The notes below the pieces were generated by a model. The model was not told the DNA's origin. It saw only the letters and a program-made list of their open reading frames with translations, and did no database searches. Shown here piece by piece: positions 34,131-45,264 of a stretch of DNA of 64,000 nucleotides. Source of the stretch: Paraspadella gotoi. Its lineage: Eukaryota; Chaetognatha. The position numbers and the translations under genes were made by a program. Location of the stretch: contig CM119271.1 of assembly GCA_051294375.1 (NCBI GenBank), positions 6,294,698-6,358,697 on the forward strand, given 5' to 3'. Every line of letters starts with the position of its first letter. The stretch's first letter is position 1.

Positions 34131-34847
34131 ATGACTTCCAAAATACTTTTTTTAACACTCTGTTTTTGCGGTAAGTGCCAAATATGTAGAAGAGAGAAAG
34201 AGAGACAATCATGAGAGATTTATTTATGATTTATTGATCAACTGCAATGCATCAGTTTGCTGTAACAACTCTCAAATCTTTATTTCCATATTCTTGTACG
34301 ATTATCTCCCCTATAGTTGTCTCCTCTGTTTGGGGAACGCTTCCAGAAAACAGCATGGATGTTTGCGGTAAGTGCAAGGGTACTACAAAGTTCCAGAATT
34401 TTTAGAACTACCATTTCTGGAGTCCACCAGAACTGATAATAATTTTTATATAATTTATATATAATATAATTCTAAACATTTTAAGACTGTACTTGTATGT
34501 TGAATGTTCCAAAACGAGTGGGCCGCCTATTTAAATATTACATGATCTCTACTAAACAGTCTCAGCATCGAAGGGCTTCACCTTTCGAATCGGATGCCAT
34601 TCGAAGTGCACCTGTGATGGCAATGGAGGCGTCGGTTGCACCTCCCTCTGTTCACCGTCAGTAATGGCACCGACCGACACCTGCACGCCAACGCAAATTC
34701 AGCCCTTTGGAGAATGCTGTCCCGTATGGATTTGCGAGGAGGTCAGATATGAAGCTTGAGATGTTGTTGTCTTTCATTTTGAAACTAATATTAATAATAT
34801 CTCTTTGTCCCCCAACTCTGTATTTTTTTTTCTCACAGAATCTTTAA
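34131..34847 (+). CDS. Small secreted von Willebrand factor type C (VWC) domain protein, spliced
   Basis: Exons at 34,131-34,170, 34,317-34,367 and 34,560-34,741 join in phase (1, 1), with donors GTAAGTGCC, GTAAGTGCA and GTCAGA and acceptors CTATAG and AAACAG. A final exon of two codons at 34,839-34,847 follows a long pyrimidine tract and TCTCACAG, giving 93 residues. If the last intron is retained the frame stops at 34,759, giving 96 residues. Residues 1-20 (MTSKILFLTLCFC then VVSSVWG) form a signal peptide, so the product is secreted. The mature part has ten cysteines at 30, 43, 47, 49, 57, 61, 72, 83, 84 and 89: spacing C-x12-C-x3-C-x-C-x7-C-x3-C-x10-C-x10-CC-x4-C. The CTCDGNGGVGC and ECCPVWICEE segments are hallmarks of VWC domains, close to the form in CCN proteins. 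VWC domains bind BMP/TGF-beta ligands or other extracellular proteins; single-domain forms also act in arthropod immunity or occur in venoms. Which applies here cannot be told. Not in the tandem segment; single copy in the window. Confidence 0.85.
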
Positions 34848-35176
34848 CAACCTAATCTCCGCGTCCTAAACCACGTGCGAAAATATGCATGATTATAAAT
34901 TAAAAAGGTTTTTATCATAAACAAACTTGTATTCAAATTTTCAGGTTTTATAGGCCAGAAAGCTAATTGACATTAACGATATAAAACAAGTTAAAGCTAC
35001 GTGGTGATATTTAATAGTTAAGGATCATATCCTTGCTAAATAAGTATGTAGAACTATGTTAAATAGTTACCGACCCGTTTTTCCTCAGTATCCATAGGTT
35101 CTTTCCTAATGCGCTGATTGCCGCGACTGAGTATTGATAGCTCATTTGTACACGTACAGTACAAAAGTTACAAATG

Positions 35177-35190
35177 AATAAAACAATAAA
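35177..35190 (+). terminator. Candidate polyadenylation signals of the VWC gene
   Basis: Two AATAAA hexamers at 35,177-35,182 and 35,185-35,190, about 330 nt beyond the predicted stop. They are the first canonical signals after it. AATAAA is common in AT-rich DNA, so support is moderate. Confidence 0.35.
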
Positions 35191-35385
35191 TCTTCGAAAA
35201 TAAATGATAAAGATCATGAAAAGGAATTCATTTAAACCGCCTGTAGCGTATAGTTTTCGGATGTATGTTCTGTCAAAGCGATACAAAATTATAATAAATT
35301 CATCACTGCGAGATATATCCTCAATTTCTAATAATTTTCTCACGCTTGACGGTTTCGCGAGCAAGCAAACAACGCTTGCAACGCT

Positions 35386-35390
<5 letters not shown>

Positions 35391-35423
<33 letters not shown>

Positions 35424-35566
35424 CATTGTAGTCATTACGTAAGGAAAAGGAGAAAATCAGCGCAAAGAAAAAAAAGAAAAAAAAAGAGGGGAAAATTTAT
35501 TCGTTCGGTTCGCTTTTGGCGGAAGAGAAGAAGTCAACCGCGAAAGTTTCGGACTGGCAGGAGGGA

Positions 35567-35607
<41 letters not shown>
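35391..35607. repeat. (CT)n and (GA)n pair
   Basis: (CT)n at 35,391-35,420 and (GA)n at 35,568-35,607 with about 150 bp of unique sequence between them; the complementary arrays could form a hairpin. The open frames across them are not genes. Confidence 0.85.
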
Positions 35608-35611
<4 letters not shown>

Positions 35612-36153
35612 AACTGCCGCAGCAACGCCCCGAAATATGTGGTGGGATTTTGGAAAGGCGAGGCTTAAAACGGGAGTCGGGGGTAATGTGGATCGGAGAG
35701 GGGGGATACAATTTTGTGGTAGGGACTTTGGTTTTAGAGACTTGAACCAAAATTTTGGAGACAAGATTGAAAGTAGTTTCATCAAAAATCGGCGCTAATT
35801 CGCTACTTCGCCTACTTTTAAAAGCCCATATAACTCATGTAGTATAGTAGCAGGACAATGTGCAGGACAATGTGCAATGCGTAGTGTAAAATGAAACGCT
35901 GCATTTGTTTTATACTTTTGTAGTCACCTGATCACGAATAGGGTGCTGGAATGGACGGAAAGAAAGAAGGAAACGACGAGAAGAAGATCATCACCTCAAT
36001 TTAAGAATATAGGAAAAGAGGTTTTATTTAATAAGACACCAAGTTAAATAAATCGCCAACGAGTCAAAGAGTCAATTCTTTCATCTGAAATTTTATTGTC
36101 AGTAACTGAATTCCTTTTACGATGTGGATCAAATGTGGGGGAAAAGATAGTGA

Positions 36154-36369
36154 TTACAATCGACTGCCCTCGTTAACTGTCGTCGCCGAGCGTTGTCTTC
36201 GACTGTTGGTTTCAAAGTCCGCATTGGCTTCACGGTCGCTATCTAAAGAGACATCTTCGTTGTCGTGGTCACTTTCATCTCGAAAATCGAATCTTACTGT
36301 ATTTTCTTTACCCCGAAGGAATTCTCTACTATTATTTCGCTTCCTTTTTTTCTTTTTTACAATCAACAT
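36154..36369 (-). CDS. Candidate exon of an acidic, disordered protein (unassigned)
   Basis: On the minus strand the frame after a Lys/Arg-rich lead reads as a Ser/Asp/Glu/Asn-rich stretch (for example RFDFRDESDHDNEDVSLDSD), with a higher GC content than its surroundings and varied codons, unlike the repeat frames elsewhere. It stops at TAA 36,154. No convincing acceptor, start context or domain is visible, and the overlapping plus frame is longer but Phe/Leu/Ser-rich. It may be a real exon of a nearby gene or chance. It lies just outside the repeated 10-kb segment. Confidence 0.25.
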   Translation of the reverse strand: MLIVKKKKRKRNNSREFLRGKENTVRFDFRDESDHDNEDVSLDSDREANADFETNSRRQRSATTVNEGSRL

Positions 36370-36775
36370 CCAATCTCTCGCACTTTTTCAAAAGTTTTTG
36401 AGCTCAAAGGTTTCCGATCTTTTAAGTAAAGCCAGAGAGAAATCCCTCTATTCTCCTTTCCCTTTTGTTTTTTTTTTTTTTCCTCTCTCGACTCAATCAA
36501 GCGCACTGAACTCGCATTTCCTTCTATTTTATTCATCGGACTCGGACTTTTTCCTCGACGCGCGACACAAAACAAAAGCCGCCACAACGAGAAAAAGATT
36601 CCGGCTCCAAACTAGAAAGGCATATTTTGGTTTTCTGTTTTGCGCGAAGCAGAAATGGGGAGATATCGAGCGGATAATCGGGTAGGAAGAAGGTCAACGT
36701 TTCTTTTGGGCGGAGAGGGAAAGAGAGAAGCGCATATATATAATCCGATTTGCCTGTGGAAACTTAAATAATAAT

Positions 36776-36967
36776 ATGGAGTCTGCGATATTAACCGTTC
36801 TATGTTTTTTTTCTGTAATATCCAAACTTCGAAAGCTCATCTATTATTACCCACCTCTTTATCATTTCGTATCTCGTCGTCTGCGTAAGGATGCTAGAAG
36901 CGCAGAGCTGCTTCTTCCGCTCGCAGTATCAGGTTCGTTCATCATCAGATTCCATCTTTTCACGTGA
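36776..36967 (+). CDS. Possible short first exon downstream of a TATATAA (unassigned)
   Basis: TATATAA at about 36,735-36,741 stands 35 bp before an ATG whose frame starts with hydrophobic MESAILTVLCFFSVIS and then Tyr/Arg-rich residues. Near its end TATCAG is followed by GTTCGTTC, a poor donor. No family recognised. The copy at 47,053-47,244 is identical, which tells nothing because the whole segment is repeated. Most likely chance; listed because of the promoter-like spacing. Confidence 0.15.
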   Translation: MESAILTVLCFFSVISKLRKLIYYYPPLYHFVSRRLRKDARSAELLLPLAVSGSFIIRFHLFT

Positions 36968-37244
36968 TAACCCTCAGGCAAACCATAACAACGACTTATT
37001 GTTCACTCTCACTATAAAGCCACACATCGCTATTCCCTTGTACTACAAGTTGTAGATCTATTGCCGCCAAACTGAGGTTTCCACGTTACATGGTATCCGT
37101 ATACTTTAAGATTTTCTTTATTGGGTTTTAAAAGTTTGGTTCTGGTCGAATTTTGGTTCTGTCGAATTTCCTCTTTTCAAGAATCTTTTTTGAACAAAAT
37201 TACGCTAGTTTTCAGAATGTTTTTTTTTTTTTAACCCTGGTCTT

Positions 37245-37320
37245 AACTGAGAGTGAGTGAGTATCGAAAGACAGAGTGAGCGTGAGAAATATGAAAAGCG
37301 AGAGATTCTCCTTACAATTT
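37245..37320 (+). repeat. Single unit of the 74-bp minisatellite (copy 1)
   Basis: One unit of TGAGAGTGAGTGAGTATCGA, 'AAGACAGAGTGAGCGTGAGA', GCGAGAGATTCTCCTTAC. Copy 2 of the segment has at least five units at 47,722-48,128. Confidence 0.85.
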
Positions 37321-37489
37321 GTGTCATTTTTTATTCCTCCTTCAGGTGGAGACGTTGATTTGAATGGAGGCGGGATTCGTTATCACTTTGTCGTCGTCGT
37401 CAAGAAACCGGGACACGCCTACTTTTTCATCTCTTCGGAGACAAAAGACATTCATCTTTAGAAATCAGCGTCGACCGCTGAGAAAAGAG

Positions 37490-37492
37490 AGA

Positions 37493-37566
<74 letters not shown>

Positions 37567-37600
37567 AGAGATAGAGATGAGAAGAGAGAGAGAGAGGAAA
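37490..37600. repeat. (GA)n array
   Basis: GA dinucleotides with short interruptions; in copy 2 this place is a 163-N gap (48,244-48,406). Confidence 0.95.
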
Positions 37601-37699
37601 AACCGTCACAATCTTTTCCTCTTTCTTTTTTTAACCTCGATTTAGAAACTTGGTAATGGAAGGAAAGTGATTGGTTAAAAGAAGGGGGTACAGTGGGTA

Positions 37700-38540
37700 C
37701 TGGATAGGGATAAAAAAAGACTTTTTTTATCAGCAGATCCCGATTCTATAATTCACTTTGTCGATCCGTCGGTCCGCCCACTCAATATTGTCGGGCACAC
37801 ACTTATATCATGTCAGAACATCGAAAAAAATGATGTATGTCTGTCCGTCTGTCTGTCTATCTGTCTTTCTGTCCGTCCGTCCGTCCGTCCCACCTTAACA
37901 AAAACACCAATTAATCGTGATTGGATGAATGGATTTAAATAAAATTTTGTGTGTGGGTAGGGAAGTGTGTGATGAGCTGGATATGAAGTTTCGATGGAAT
38001 CGTCTGAGTGGAAATGAGTTTAAATGGAAAAAACAAAAAAATATATTTCACTATTTGAACACCAATTGCTCATGAGTAGATGGGGCGATTACCTTGAATT
38101 TTGTATGTGGGTAGGAAAGTGTGTGATTAAGCTGGAAATCAAGTTTCGATGGAATCGTTTTAGTGGAAATGAGTTTAAATGGAGACAACAAAAAACATGT
38201 TTCACTAATTGATTATGCTTCTTTTCCTTTATATTAAATGTAAATGCAGGATGTATTAATTAATCAAATAATTAATCAATTAGGAAATTAATTAATCAAT
38301 AATTAATTAATAAGTCAATCAATCAAGTCAATCGTTATCGGCAGTATCACATCGTCGTCATTGCTTTGTCGTGGTTAGTGACGAAAAGACCTAAAAACAA
38401 ACATTTGGGATTAATTAATTAATTAATTACCTAATTAATTAATTAATTAATTAACTTGAATAATTTAAATATTAATTAATTAATTACCGATAATGATCGT
38501 GTACAGATCCGACATTGTTTGCTCAAACTTGTTAAGGGGG
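37700..38540 (+). repeat. Dispersed repeat family R2 with internal GTCC/GTCT array
   Basis: 'TTTTTATCAGCAGATCCCGA', CGATCCGTCGGTCCGCCC, (GTCT/GTCC)n at 37,840-37,891, ACACCAATTAATCGTGATTGG, TTTTGTGTGTGGGTAGGGAAG. The last block is tandemly repeated at about 38,060-38,215 (CACCAATTGCTCATGAGTAG). It ends near 'CAGATCCGACATTGTTTGCT'. Same order as 26,150-26,760. Non-coding. Confidence 0.7.
38240..38490. repeat. (TTAA)n palindromic arrays
   Basis: ATTAATTAATTAATTA runs at about 38,254-38,315, 38,413-38,452 and 38,470-38,486, self-complementary and able to form cruciforms. They lie inside the R2-like element; the same arrays are in copy 2 at about 49,141-49,375. Confidence 0.85.
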
Positions 38541-38699
38541 AAATTTAATTGATTTTTAAGTCAGTTTGTAAAAATGAAATTTGAAAGTCGGACGGAAATA
38601 TGAAATTGAGTGAAGGGATTTACATAATTAAAATGAAAATATATCAATTAAAATTATTAATAATATAATTATTATCAATATACCTATTATTATTTTTAA

Positions 38700-38833
38700 A
38701 ATAACGAGACTGTGAGAGAGTCTTGATTGAAAGCTGCATGCAGGGATCTGCAATGTCATTATCTGTAAGATCGATGGGGGCCTTAAAACACAATAAATAG
38801 ATACTTCTAAATTGGTTGTATCAATTTCATTAA
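38700..38833 (+). repeat. Dispersed repeat family R1
   Basis: ATAACGAGACTGTGAGAGAG start, GATTGAAAGCTGCATGCAGG, GGGGGCCTTAAA and ATTGGTTGTATCAATTTCAT end. It lacks about 40 bp present in the middle of the copy at 33,137. Confidence 0.75.
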
Positions 38834-39346
38834 ATTTATCATATTGTATAAATTACAATTACAATTACAATTTGAGAATTGACGATTGATGAAGGAAAAG
38901 ATAATGAAGCGTGTAATTCCGCTTTAACAAACGATACATGAAAACAATAAGTATACAAAGTAAAATTATGTTTTAAATTAATACTACTTAATCAGAAGTA
39001 TTTCCACGTAACGTTTCAATTAAGCTAAAATAAAAAGATCTTTCGGCTCGAAACGAAGCCTCGCATCCAATCGATGAAAATGACGCCCGGGGAAAAAAAT
39101 CAGACGTTTTAAATTCCGAAATTCCTTCAGGATTTTTCTCTCCTCATTTTTTTTTATTACTTTTCAAAAGATCAATTTTATTCTCCCTCCATTTCTTCGA
39201 ATCGCACATCACAATTCTGTGACAGGCGACGTGAATAGAAATTCTCAATTTTCCACATTTTTTTCACATTTTTTCACATTCGCGGTTTCGGATAATTTTC
39301 ATTTCCCGGTGACGTCATCACGTCTGCGAAAAAAAAGTCCTATATT

Positions 39347-39427
<81 letters not shown>
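39347..39427. repeat. (CT)n microsatellite
   Basis: About 80 bp of CT. Copy 2 has the equivalent at 50,243-50,324; copy 3 starts inside this array at 57,637. Confidence 0.95.
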
Positions 39428-39431
<4 letters not shown>

Positions 39432-41466
39432 TTCTATTCTATTTCCGTTCCTCTCATCAATTCTATTTTAGTTTAGTTTTTATTTTTTAAAGTAGTATCA
39501 GTTTCTGTAAAGCAATTTCCTTCTTCTGAACTTTCAGCGTTTTTTTTGTAATTTTATTTTATGGAAACTGAGAGAGTGATTTTCTCTCCTTCACTTTCTA
39601 TGTCTACTGTGATGTTTTTCTTTTTTATGTAATAATAATTAAGTAACTTAAAGAGTTAAGTAAAGGAAATCTATTTTTCGTTCGTCTAAGCAAGTCGTGA
39701 TGTCCCAGCGAAGGCCGAGTCTCTAAGGATCCATCGTCTTTATTCCCCTCATAAACAAAAGTGCAATGAACTTTGGTGGCGGGCGCCGGCGGAAACTAGG
39801 AAGACGCGTCTAACTCTAAGAGCGACTACTACGTACAACAAATCCTGGCGGGAAAATGCCTCCGCTGAATACCATTATACGTATTAGTAATTTAAGAACA
39901 TGTCAAAACATAACAGCTTGTTTTTTCATACACCGCACTCGTCGCGTCTTTAAAACGCTTTCCCTTAATTAGTCTCATTTCATTAGGTCCAATATTTTTT
40001 TTTCGTCAAAATGCTAATTTGCCCATCATATCATTGCATTCGTTATCTTATTATCTTATACAACTTTGTTTTATTTATTAATTTTAGTATTAGTATTTTA
40101 GTATTACTGTTACTGTTCACTGTTTCACAATGTTCTGATTAATGTTTTTATTCCCTTCTGCTTAAAAGAATTTTCATTATCTCCACCATTCATATATATA
40201 TATATCTCTCTCTCTCTCTCTCTCTTTACCCGATCCCTCATTCTGATAGAAAGCCACAAAGAACTGCTGCTCACCTTTTTCGCCCGATGGCGCTCGATTT
40301 CCCTATTTGTCGTAATCATTGTTTATGTCTCCCGCAGTTCACCATTATTTTCGCAAAGCCATGTCTCAATGAGAATTTTTCTGTCAGTCAGTCAGTCAGT
40401 CAAATATGCTTATTAAAGAAATATGTTTACATTTATCTCGATCAAACATTTTTTAAAAGCTTTGATACTTCAAATCGCTTTTCCCGACATTAATTACAAC
40501 TATATGGCCCTTATCTATTTTTTATTTTCCTTCATGATGTCCTCCAAATTGATTTGATAAGCTCGTTAAGAGTTGGTATTATTCGGTATTATTTTATTTT
40601 AATCACCTTTCCCGATGCATAAGCAAAAAGCCAAGGTCCATGGCCCGTAGTAGATCACGAACAACCGACTAATTTTATTCCGTCACTCCGCAATCGCGCA
40701 ATAAACAGAATCGGGCGAATCAAAAGAACGCGGTTCGTCTCAAGATCAACAGAACGAGAAGCATTGAAGGCGAGTCGCCCAATAACCGGTGGTGAGGGGG
40801 GGGGGTTAGTCAATCGGCGAATCCAGCGGAATAAGGATTCTGTTTCCAGCTTTTATGAGCAATAACGCCGGGAACCAGGTGTCCACGCTCGCTCGGTCGC
40901 CGGTCGTGGCCGGCGTCACGGCCCTGGAATCGAAGGAATCGAGGGGAGTCGAAGCGGTGGTGGCTTTAGTTTAGAGAGGAAAGATGGTGGATAAGGGGAG
41001 GCTCTACAGAGTAGTCATTTACCCTAAAGAATTATTACATACAATTGGTACATCAGAGTAGTCATTTACCTTATATAATTAGTGAATAAAATGGGTACAA
41101 ATGGTACATCAACGCAACCAAGATCGAGCCTTCTTTCTTCCCACCACTAGACTAGTAAGAGGGACGGAAGTTCTAATAATCCACCTGTGTCCGGTAATGT
41201 CGGCTCCCTTGTTCTGAATCGAGCGATTTAACGGTGATAGTTTTGTCCGGCCCATATGACTCTCTTGCCGCTTAACTTGGGACAGGCTCTTGTGGGTAGG
41301 AATTTCATCACACTTCTAAGATTATAACATAAAAAAACCCAGCAACCTTTAAATCAAAACCCTTACATACATAATATTTTAGAATACTCGCGGAGCACTC
41401 TATTAGTCACTTTTCGGTCACTTCGTCGGTCGATTGCTCATTTTTTAAGACAAATCTTAAGGAATG
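39428..41466. other. Non-coding part of the 10-kb segment with GC-rich islands
   Basis: GC-rich islands at about 39,690-39,870 and 40,675-40,990 stand out from AT-rich surroundings. The second contains ACGCTCGCTCGGTCGCCGGT and GGCCGGCGTCACGGCC. No long frame covers them. They could be UTR or regulatory DNA of the minus-strand gene. 'GTCAGTCAGTCAGTCAA' stands at 40,383. Microsatellites (AT)n and (CT)n stand at 40,193-40,226. Confidence 0.4.
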
Positions 41467-41620
41467 CTTGGGCCGCTTTCCGGAATTCCTAAAACTAAGG
41501 AATAAAAAACGGAATTTTGATGCAGTGCATGTCATAAATAGAATGGCAAAGATTTTTAGTAATGTCATATCATGTGATCAATAAGAAATATACGTGAAAA
41601 TAAACTTACTGCGGCGCAAC
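41467..41620 (-). mobile_element. MITE-like element with GTTGCGCCGC ends (copy 1)
   Basis: CTTGGGCCGC at 41,467 and GCGGCGCAAC at 41,611-41,620 form imperfect inverted ends 154 bp apart, with ATCATGTGATCA inside. It is the reverse complement of the element at 16,096-16,241. Equivalent copies are at 52,364-52,517 and 59,728-59,867; the last has an internal deletion of about 17 bp. Confidence 0.65.
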
Positions 41621-42193
41621 ACATTAGAATTACCGTTATTTTTTAATTTAGCCCTTTATTATTAGAATTCCTTGCCAATGAACTAAGTATAACTATAACT
41701 AAAAATAAATATTTTTAAATGTTTTTTAAAAGTCGCCAAAACCCGCGATCGGCGAAAGTAAAATTTAGCCCTATTTTTTTTACTTCGTTTAGGCTTTCGT
41801 CTCGAGAAAAAGTTTTATTGAAGCTGCAACGCGTTCCCCTTGGTCTTGGTTGTCAACAGTTGCCAGGAGTCGGCTCGTGAGGGTCCGAGGCAACTAACGC
41901 CTTTTTGTGTACATATGACCTGCACCATAGTATTTTATATGAACATTATTGACGTTATAAATGTTATTAACGAATCAAAAAAGTCGGAATTATCAATACG
42001 AGAGCACGTAACTATTTGTAAAAACTTGTACGTACACCAACACGAAATTTCGACCAAACACGTACACAGTCGAATCCAGGAGAGGCACAGCTCAATCATT
42101 TTAACTTTTAGAGGAATTGCTTTTTTTTATTCGTTTCCTCCTGATACTAAAAATTAGAAAAGAATCAGTACTGCCTTCTTGCCGATGCGAAAG

Positions 42194-42241
42194 CTAAGAA
42201 AAGAGCATCATGTGGTCGGTCGGCCGATGAGGATTTTCCCT
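42194..42241 (-). CDS. Candidate terminal exon of the Ala/Gln-rich gene
   Basis: On the minus strand, CTGACCAG is followed by 15 codons (RENPHRPTDHMMLFS) and a TAG. The phase (0) matches the end of the exon at 45,064-45,170, and the patch is GC-richer than its surroundings. The pyrimidine tract before the acceptor is poor and 2.8 kb separates the two exons, so this is a guess from phase, composition and a stop. Equivalent copies exist in both other segments. Confidence 0.22.
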   Translation of the reverse strand, partial: RENPHRPTDHMMLFS

Positions 42242-45063
42242 CTGGTCAGTTTTTTCATCCCTTTCAAATACTGGTATTCACATACCTCTTTTACAAATTT
42301 AAATAGAAGCTACATATGCCATGTAACAAAAAAATTCTAAATTTAAATAAAAGTAGCATGTTGTATTTACATCATAGCATTTACTAGACAATACAGTATT
42401 ATACAACCACAAACATTCGTCATTTTAAAAATACAGAAAGAATTGTCAAAATCTTGGAGGCATATACGGAATCAATCACATAATTAGACATTTCCAACAA
42501 TTTCGAAATAATATAGATTCTCGAATACAAATATACCTAAAGCTGTCATTAATGAGCAAATATCCATTACTTATAATAATAAATTTCACGCATACCCCCT
42601 CAAAAAAACAAAATAATCATTGCCATTTCATTTTTAAAAGGTTAAAATGCTTGCTCTACAAAACATTCATTACGGAAAGTAACACCAAATAAATTTCGCA
42701 TTTATTACGACCGTTAAAGGTCATGAATTAAAATCCAACTCTGTTAAAACGGAAAAAATTAACATTCGAAAAAACATTGACCTTATATTCAAAAACGGTT
42801 CCAATAAGAACGTCAGATGAGCAACTTTCAGTCATTCTTAACTTTTAAAATGTGTACGAGCGATAATTAAGGAACAGTAATCCTCTGCTCCATAAAAATA
42901 ATAGCATTTTTAGTTTTAGTTATTTCACAATTTGGTGGCAGCATATAAACAAACAATCAAGTTCCAAAAATATAACAATAACAATTTAAATACCAACATC
43001 TTCCGCAAGTTAAGAAGAACCAAAATCACTAAGAATGCTGCTCCCGTATAAGCTTATTCATGAGGAAAAGCCTCACACTGTAAATAGCTCATTAATACTG
43101 TAAAATAAGCAACGAAACAGTGAAAAAACGATCAGATTAACGATTCATAGTCATCAAGGGTCCTCGGTTTTATCTCATGTTTAAGCTAAAATGTTTTAGT
43201 GACGGCTTGCCGTGAAAGCCCATGATTTAATAAGACACTTTTCCATCAATCTATAAAGACTCAAACAATTCATTTAATAAACAAGCCCGAACAGACTATA
43301 TGAAAAATATATATGATAAAATTATAAAAAGAAAATATATGTTAACAAATAAAAATAGAGAAAAAAAAATGTATTAAAATATGAAAAAAAAATTGAAAAA
43401 AAAATATTAAAAAAATTTGTAACGACCTGATTAAACAATTTTTTTAAAGTTGATTGTAAAATGACTGAGAAAGAATCATACAGAAAAGTAGAGAAACTCA
43501 ACCTAGGAATGGTTTTAAACAAAAATTGATAAGGAGTTTATTGTTGGACCTCGTTAACAACCGGGTATATAGCTAATTTTATACCTATATTCCGTAATCA
43601 ATATTACGTACGTTAGATTTAAGATTTTAACAATTTTGTCTCAATTGATTAGAACGACGGAAAACGAAATTAAATACATCGAAAGAGCGATTTCATGGCG
43701 GCCTATTTTGATAAAAACATTTGTTATGAATGACTAAATCATGTCGTAGATGCTGAAAAGCGATTTGAATTAATTCTAAATACTTAGAATCACTAAAACG
43801 ATAAAAAATAACTAAAAGAACTGAAATACAGAATAACGAAACGGGGGGAAGCACTGGAAATTGGAGCAAAACAACAACAGAAAATATGGCGTATTTTGGA
43901 ATTCACCTACTGAAAGAATGATAATCTAACCTCGAAATTTCAGCAATGGAACAAAAACCATGGCAGGAGCAGCATTCAAAAACAAGCACATTATCAAGTC
44001 TACTTATCTTCGTTAATAATGTATACTGAGTAAATCTAAAAATACTGATACATTTTGTTCGAGAGGCAAAGCCGAGCTTTATACCCCTTGGGCAAGCTTT
44101 CCCCACCGGGAGTACTTAACCTATTTCGACTATTTCGTCGTATTTCAACACGGAACCAAGGAATAAAAAATTAGCGAGGGGTGTCTCAAATTTGCTGCAC
44201 AGATCTCATTTTACAGAATTTAAAAGCTACGTATAATGCAAAATCGACTAAGAAATTATTCTATGTATTTAAAATATAAATATATATTCGCATAATTAAG
44301 ATTAAGAATGTTAAAAATAAGATCAATCTGAAGACGAATCTACAACTACATTTCAAGCTATTTTGGGACCTTAAAACCGTTCTAATTGAACACCAGTATA
44401 ATTATAACACCATCTTTCATTTAATTTCAAATGTTAAAAAGTTTTCGCTATGCTTCAGGTATGAAGATTTGCTTCAGGAAATATTCTAAAAAGCATTGTA
44501 AAGCCAGTTTATTCTAATTATTTTGATTACTTCAAATAATAAAAATTCTTTTTATATAATTTCAACTGAAATGAAGCATTATAACAAGTGCTATAGTTGG
44601 TATAAAAACAATTATCATATTAATCTCAATGATATTAATACAACAAAATAAATAAATAACAAGAATAACAATCCATCGAAAAGCTAATCTTAGCTTCTAA
44701 GATGAAGCTTTCTATATAAAATGTATCACTGATTTTCTTATTTACCGCACTGAGAAAAAAATTTTCGAGATGGCTTGTTCAGAACTATTAAAGAAAGAGC
44801 TATTTCAAAAGTCGCAGTATTGATGCTCTTTTCCGAATTTTATTTTTTTTTGCTTCCGTTTACACGTAACCTTTGAACAGAAAGAAGGGGAATTCGCTCG
44901 CTACCCCCTTTACTCCGATTTCCTTAAATTGCTGCTGATTGTAGCGCTTTCACACTCCCGGAAAACCCTGGTTGTGAACGACATCAAGGTATAATTTTTA
45001 TTTCAGTAGCCTATATAAAGTACAAAAACTGGAAAATTAAATCGAAAGATTTTGAAACCCTAC
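42242..45063. other. AT-rich, probably intronic sequence of the minus-strand gene
   Basis: About 2.8 kb with no repeats that I recognise and only short frames. A frame at 44,880-45,000 on the plus strand gives a short peptide ending near CATCAAGGTATAA; it changes frame between copies and is not supported. Confidence 0.45.
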
Positions 45064-45170
45064 CTGAATAGCCCCTACTTGGCTTGAGCAGTTGGATGAG
45101 ACATGGCAGTTGGCGCAGTCATATAACCCGCGGGTCCCCCCAAACCATTAGCGACAAGATAAGGATGAGC
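45064..45170 (-). CDS. Exon B of an Ala/Gln-rich protein, copy 1, frameshifted
   Basis: The acceptor TTTTAAAAG precedes AHPYLVANGLGGPAGYMTAP and the exon ends at CTATTCAG/GTAGGG. At 107 nt it is one base short of a symmetric 108-nt exon: where copy 3 (63,324-63,431) has CAAGCCCAAG, this copy has CAAGCCAAG, which makes an in-frame TAG. In copy 3 the exon reads open for 36 codons to VGAIQ. The missing C lies in a C run, so a sequencing or consensus error is the easy explanation; a pseudogene copy is the other. Family not recognised; the composition (Ala, Gln, Gly, Pro, Thr) suits a disordered region of a transcription factor or RNA-binding protein. Confidence 0.6.
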
Positions 45171-45264
45171 CTTTTAAAACAAATACATGCAAGTAAAAGA
45201 GAAAAGCGTTTAAAGGTTATTTTGAAATGACAACCGACGATGTTAAAGGTTGAACATAGTAGGA

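Noticed and set aside
41840-42157. 105-codon plus-strand frame, also at 52,737
   Set aside because: Broken by multi-base indels in copy 3 (60,090-60,400), with no domain or start context; its presence in copies 1 and 2 only reflects the identical sequence.
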